64,000 nucleotides of DNA from Halorubrum vacuolatum (GTDB lineage Archaea; Halobacteriota; Halobacteria; Halobacteriales; Haloferacaceae). Location of the stretch: positions 17,778 through 81,777 of the forward strand of contig NZ_FZNQ01000014.1 of the NCBI RefSeq assembly GCF_900188065.1, read 5' to 3'. The position numbers and the translations under genes were made by a program. The notes beneath the pieces are model-generated. The model was given only the letters and a program-made list of their open reading frames with translations, was not told where the DNA came from and did no database searches. Shown here one piece after another: positions 60,526 through 64,000 of the stretch (within the stretch, counting starts at the first letter, position 1; each line of letters opens with the position of its first letter).

Positions 60526-61682
60526 TGGCTTGCCTCCATGATCGTGGTGGTGACACAGTTTCCGAACCCGCCGACGTTACACGCGAGTCCGATATCGGCC
60601 TCGACCTGTCGGGGTCCGGCGTTGCCGGTCAGCTGTTGATATATCTCATACACCTGTGCGACCCCGCTCGCGCCGAGGGGGTGGCCCTTGGATTTGAGCC
60701 CGCCGGAGGTGTTGATCGGGAGTTCGCCGTCGCGGTCGGTGACGCCCTCCTCGACGGCCTTCCATCCCTTGCCCTTCTCGAAGAACCCGAGATCCTCGCT
60801 CTGGAGGAACTCGAGGATGGTGAACATGTCGTGCAGCTCCGCGACGTCGACGTCGTCGGGACCGATGCCAGCCATCTCGTAGGCGATCGTCGAGGAGTCG
60901 ACGACGCCGCCCATCGTCGTCGGATCGGCGCGTTCGTGGACGACGTGGGTGTCGGTCGCGCCGCCGATGCCGCTGATCACGGCGTACTCCCCTTCGGGAA
61001 CGTACTCGGCGGCGACCGACTCCGGGCAGAAGACGAGCGCCGCCGAGCCATCGGTGATCGGACAGAAGTCGTACAGCCGGAGGGGGTCGGCGACCATCGG
61101 CGAGTCGAGCACCGTGTCGAGGTCGACCTCCTTGCGGAACTGCGCGTGGGGGTTGTCCACGCCGTTGCGGTGGTTCTTCACGGCGACCTTCCCGAGGCTC
61201 TCGCGAGGAGCGTCGTAGGTGTCGAGGTAGAGTCTCGCGGTGAGTCCCGCGAAGGAGGGGAGCGTCACGCCGTGTTTGTACTCGACCGGGTGGGTGAGCG
61301 AGGCGATGACGTCGGTCGCCTCCGCGGTGGTCCGATGGGTCATCTTCTCGCCGCCGACGAGCATCGTGAGCTCGCTCGCCCCGGCGGCGACCGACTGCCA
61401 CGCGGCGTAGACGCCCGCACCGCCCGAGGAGGAGGTCTGGTCGATCCGCGCGGTGTACGCGGGGAGCGCGTCGAGGTCGTGTGCGAGCGCGTTCGGCACG
61501 CCCGTCTGGCCCTCGAACTCGCCGCTCGCCATGTTCGAGACGTAGAGGTGTTCGACGTCGTCGCCGTCGATACCGGCGTCCGAAAGCGCGGCCTCGCCCG
61601 CCTCCGCGAGTAGCTCGCGCACCCAGGCGTCACGCTGGCCAAACCGGGTCATCGACGCGCCAATGATTGCGACACGTTCCAT
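60522..61682 (-). CDS. Thiolase-family protein with Ser in place of the nucleophilic Cys
   Basis: A 386-residue thiolase-like protein of the archaeal SCP-x/acetyl-CoA acetyltransferase group. The fold is intact: MERVAIIGASMTRFG, MLVGGEKMTHRT, the helix with GVDNPHAQFRKEV, AELHDMFTILEFLQ and GLKSKGHPLGASGVAQ with its active-site His, and LACNVGGFGN. The position of the acyl-accepting Cys reads DQTSSSGGAG (codons TCC TCC TCG), so the usual nucleophile is absent. It may still act with the DUF35 partner in a non-standard reaction. A hairpin followed by a T-run lies in its leader. Confidence 0.85.
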   Translation of the reverse strand: MERVAIIGASMTRFGQRDAWVRELLAEAGEAALSDAGIDGDDVEHLYVSNMASGEFEGQTGVPNALAHDLDALPAYTARIDQTSSSGGAGVYAAWQSVAAGASELTMLVGGEKMTHRTTAEATDVIASLTHPVEYKHGVTLPSFAGLTARLYLDTYDAPRESLGKVAVKNHRNGVDNPHAQFRKEVDLDTVLDSPMVADPLRLYDFCPITDGSAALVFCPESVAAEYVPEGEYAVISGIGGATDTHVVHERADPTTMGGVVDSSTIAYEMAGIGPDDVDVAELHDMFTILEFLQSEDLGFFEKGKGWKAVEEGVTDRDGELPINTSGGLKSKGHPLGASGVAQVYEIYQQLTGNAGPRQVEADIGLACNVGGFGNCVTTTIMEASQ

Positions 61683-62026
61683 GGGTTCCGATCCGCCCGG
61701 TGTGTGTAAAAAGACAGCGAGAGTTCCACGGGTCACCCGACCCGTGGTTGTGTGCCATCTCCACGAGTCGGTCGATGGTGGACTCGTCGACGACGCCAAC
61801 GACGGACTGCCGATAGCCGGAGTTTTTATACGCACTATCGGTCGACGGCAATGGGACGTGAAATCTTTGAGCACGGCATCGAGGAACTGACGCGTCGTGA
61901 GCGGGTTTAAAGTGCATTCACTGACATTATTTTTATATTATAGAAAACATTTTTGCCCAACTATTGTGATCGGTAGTCCATGCAACGTCTCCGAATATAC
62001 ACACAGCGACCCGTGTCGGGTGATCG
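61683..62026. other. Gap between divergent thiolase and HhH-repeat genes
   Basis: This 344-nt region holds the thiolase leader hairpin, two TATA-like elements on opposite strands sharing TTTTTATACG (61823-61832), a 19-codon leaderless-looking reading frame (61851-61910), and an AT-rich tract (61925-61965). No gene of known type is supported. Confidence 0.45.
61726..61747 (-). promoter_or_regulatory. Perfect hairpin with downstream U-tract in the thiolase leader
   Basis: CCACGGGTC (61726-61734) pairs with GACCCGTGG (61739-61747) around a 4-nt loop. On the minus strand the hairpin is followed 14 nt later by CTTTTTA (61709-61714 region), so it resembles an attenuator between a TATA-like CGTATAAAAA (near 61828) and the thiolase start. 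Confidence 0.4.
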
Positions 62027-63760
62027 ATGACCGACCTCACCCGTATCCCCGGCGTCGACGAGGCCCGCGCACAACGATTGCGAGAGGCCGGCTTCGAGAG
62101 CGTGACCGAGATCGCCCGTGCCGATCCGGGCGACTTGACCGCCGTTGACGACATCCACCACGACCGTGCCCTCAAATACCGGTCGGCCGCCAGCACCATC
62201 GTCGAGGACGAAGACGGTGGAAGCGATCGGGGATCCCGATCACCGGAGGAAACGCTCTCGATCGAGGGGAGGGATCAACAGATCGAACTCGGACTCGGAG
62301 AGGGAGTCGCTGATCAGCTCGAAACGCTCTCGATCGAGGGGAGGGATCAGCAGATCGAACTCGGACTCGAAGAGGGAGTCGCGAGCCAGCTACAACTGTT
62401 CGGGGATCACGAACTCAACCGGACGTTACGGGATACCCATCGAACCTTCGCGAGGGGCATCTACAGGGAGCCCATCCAGGATCGGCTCTTTACCTACGGG
62501 AATGGACTCACTCGGGAACTCCTCAGGGACGCAGGTGGCGCCGATCACGTGGATGACATCTTGGAGAACACGAAGGACATGATCGTCGCCGCTGTCGACA
62601 ATTCACCGGCAGATCCCCTCGAGTCGTTCGAGAAACTCGTCGCCGCACAACGGGAGTTCACTGACGTAATCGAGAACCTGGCCGAGGCGGGAACGGTCAC
62701 GCCGGAATCGTTCGAGCGGCTCAAAGGTTCGATGACCGCACTCGACGAGGTCCTCAACAGTGACAAGGCGGGAGCGCTCGAGGTGGCGATGGCTCAAGAG
62801 GAGTTCTGTCAGGCGGCGGTCCTCCTCGATGCGGAGCCCGCCGAGCTGGAGTTTGTCATCGACGTCATCCAACCGGAAGAAACGAAGGCCGAGCAAGGCG
62901 AAAGTTTCGATGTGACGACTTCGATAATAAATCTCGGCGAGGAAGCGGGCACACAGACTATCGAACTGTCGGTATTCGGCGAGAAAGTGGATGACATCGA
63001 CCTCACCTTGCAGGCAAGTGAATCGAGGGAGGTAATCTTCGAAGACGTGGGGACTGACCAGTTCGAGCCCGGCGAAGGGGATGTCACCGTCAGCAGTCCC
63101 GATGACAGCGCCACCGGTACATTGCAACTCGTTCAGACTCGTGAGAAGCGCACGATCCACTGGGACTACGAGACTGAACAAGAGCAAGAAAATAACGCCC
63201 TGTATCGTCAGATGACTCCGAAGGCGGAGATTACCGGCGAATCAAACCTCTCTCCTGATGATGAGGTTGTGCTCGAACTGTTGACCGAACAGCAAGGTGA
63301 GAAATTGGACGAGCAGGAGATATCGATTGCAGAAGATGGGTCGGTCTCCGTCGTGTTTGATTTATCCCAGCACGGGCCAGGAGAGTATTTCCTGCAAACG
63401 AGCCCTCCCGCAGGGCACACGGAACTTGTCGTTAGGCGGAGAGACCAGAAGCGCAGGATCCATTGGGACTACGAGACTGAACTCGAGCAAGAAAATAACG
63501 CCCTGTATCGTCGGATTGATCCGGAGGCGGAGATTACCGGCGACTCAAACCTCTCCCCTGATGATGAGGTTATGCTCGAACTGTTGACCGAACAGCAAGG
63601 TGATAAATTGGATGAACAGCCGATATCGATTGCAGAGGACGGGTCGGTGAACGCCACGTTTGACGTGTCCGAGCACGGACCGGGAAGGTATTTCCTGCAA
63701 ACGAGTCCTCCCGCAGGGCACACGCAGCTCTACGTTGAGCCGTCACCCGACGACAGTTGA
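62027..63760 (+). CDS. HhH-domain protein with CARDB-like and duplicated surface-type beta domains
   Basis: A 577-residue protein without signal peptide or membrane segment. Residues 1-50 are a helix-hairpin-helix-like module (LTRIPGVDEARAQRLREAGFESVTEIARADPGDL). Two 24-residue repeats follow (75-98 and 99-122, LSIEGRDQQIELGL). Helical segments are seen at about 125-270. Residues about 277-370 resemble a CARDB beta fold (ESFDVTTSIINLGEEAGTQTIEL). Two near-identical 101-residue repeats follow (374-474, 475-575; KRxIHWDYETExEQENNALY). The repeats resemble BGTF-type surface domains of haloarchaea, but here the N-terminus suggests an intracellular place. Function unknown. Confidence 0.72.
   Translation: MTDLTRIPGVDEARAQRLREAGFESVTEIARADPGDLTAVDDIHHDRALKYRSAASTIVEDEDGGSDRGSRSPEETLSIEGRDQQIELGLGEGVADQLETLSIEGRDQQIELGLEEGVASQLQLFGDHELNRTLRDTHRTFARGIYREPIQDRLFTYGNGLTRELLRDAGGADHVDDILENTKDMIVAAVDNSPADPLESFEKLVAAQREFTDVIENLAEAGTVTPESFERLKGSMTALDEVLNSDKAGALEVAMAQEEFCQAAVLLDAEPAELEFVIDVIQPEETKAEQGESFDVTTSIINLGEEAGTQTIELSVFGEKVDDIDLTLQASESREVIFEDVGTDQFEPGEGDVTVSSPDDSATGTLQLVQTREKRTIHWDYETEQEQENNALYRQMTPKAEITGESNLSPDDEVVLELLTEQQGEKLDEQEISIAEDGSVSVVFDLSQHGPGEYFLQTSPPAGHTELVVRRRDQKRRIHWDYETELEQENNALYRRIDPEAEITGDSNLSPDDEVMLELLTEQQGDKLDEQPISIAEDGSVNATFDVSEHGPGRYFLQTSPPAGHTQLYVEPSPDDS
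62249..62392 (+). repeat. 72-bp coding tandem repeat inside the HhH-repeat gene
   Basis: Copies 62249-62320 and 62321-62392 encode ETLSIEGRDQQIELGLxEGVAxQL twice with only a few base differences, a recent in-frame duplication. Confidence 0.85.
63146..63751 (+). repeat. 303-bp coding tandem duplication inside the HhH-repeat gene
   Basis: Copies 63146-63448 and 63449-63751 are in exact register (303 bp apart) and encode two 101-residue repeats. Long identical runs occur, so the duplication is recent or kept uniform by gene conversion. Confidence 0.9.
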
Positions 63761-63906
63761 GATACGAGAACGGCCGTCTTAACCGCTCGTTTGGTACGGA
63801 AGCCCGCTCAACCGACTCCGCCAGCGGATCGGTACGGACCTCACGGGGATGACGGCAGACAGTTCGGACACGAAACACCCGACGGGAGATCGGAATAGCA
63901 CGATTT

Positions 63907-64000
63907 GGCCCTGTTGAAATCCTATTCTTCAGTCACTATGTAGAATGAGACAGACGGTAGGTAGAAAAGTGAATGGAGTATTAGAATCGATTACTCTGTT
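63907..64000. mobile_element. Possible insertion-sequence terminus, truncated by the window edge
   Basis: At 63907 the sequence changes abruptly to low GC and begins GGCCCTGTTGAAATCCT, resembling ends of haloarchaeal IS families as I recall them. The second end, transposase and target duplication would lie outside the window, so this stays a guess. Confidence 0.35.

Overview
The window is chromosomal DNA from a halophilic archaeon. It is GC-rich, its proteins are strongly acidic, and most promoters are a TATA box 25-30 nt upstream of a leaderless ATG or GTG start. Archaeal and haloarchaeal hallmark genes are present: aIF1A, L11, an RPA1-type ssDNA-binding operon with two partner genes, sdhCDBA, folP with an MptE-type pyrophosphokinase, Tat-exported proteins and IS1341-type TnpB. 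The set fits the Haloferacales (Halorubrum-like), but no single gene fixes the genus.

1-17.7 kb. An M24 peptidase fragment, a hotdog thioesterase, a glutaredoxin-like protein overlapping a cobalamin adenosyltransferase, a small coiled-coil protein and tRNA-Val(CAC). Next comes a nitrogen-compound module: a PotD/PotA-type ABC importer with a fused double permease, translationally coupled to a carbon-nitrogen hydrolase. It is followed by an NrpR-like regulator divergent from an arginase-family ureohydrolase, a class I aminotransferase and a LysE exporter. An M29 aminopeptidase, a methyltransferase, folP/mptE and a TrmJ-like tRNA methyltransferase follow.

17.7-29.5 kb. An azlCD amino-acid exporter, two consecutive moeA genes (the second fused to a binding-protein domain), a uracil-DNA glycosylase, a small wHTH regulator, sdhCDBA on the minus strand, a cold-shock protein, and a TetR-MFS operon with a perfect inverted repeat abutting the TetR start codon.

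29.5-34.1 kb is an accessory patch: a lower-GC orphan HsdR-N-like nuclease, L11 without L1-L10-L12 beside it, and an IS1341 element (DUF2080-like gene plus intact TnpB). A second, solitary omegaRNA-like hairpin lies upstream of the element.

34-45.4 kb is mostly housekeeping: carbonic anhydrase, a P-loop kinase, aIF1A, an M20 peptidase, hyuAB, a dUTPase-like protein and aconitase. A structured intergenic element, possibly an ncRNA, lies at 42.47-42.58 kb.

45.5-56.3 kb is the most unusual region. A TnpB remnant is followed by a DUF5305 membrane protein and a SipW/ER-type signal peptidase. Four Tat-exported proteins follow; three share one N-terminal signature, two share a nearly identical C-terminal domain, and one ends in a CSPGFWR-type domain. 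Three membrane-linked DUF7344-type wHTH proteins lie among them. I read this as a candidate surface-fibre or matrix system, analogous to SipW-TasA of Bacillus.

56.3-64 kb. The rpa1-rpap1-rpe operon, a Zn-less DUF35 protein coupled to a thiolase-like protein that lacks the nucleophilic Cys, and a 577-residue HhH protein with two near-identical 101-residue repeats. A low-GC end that may be an IS terminus closes the window.
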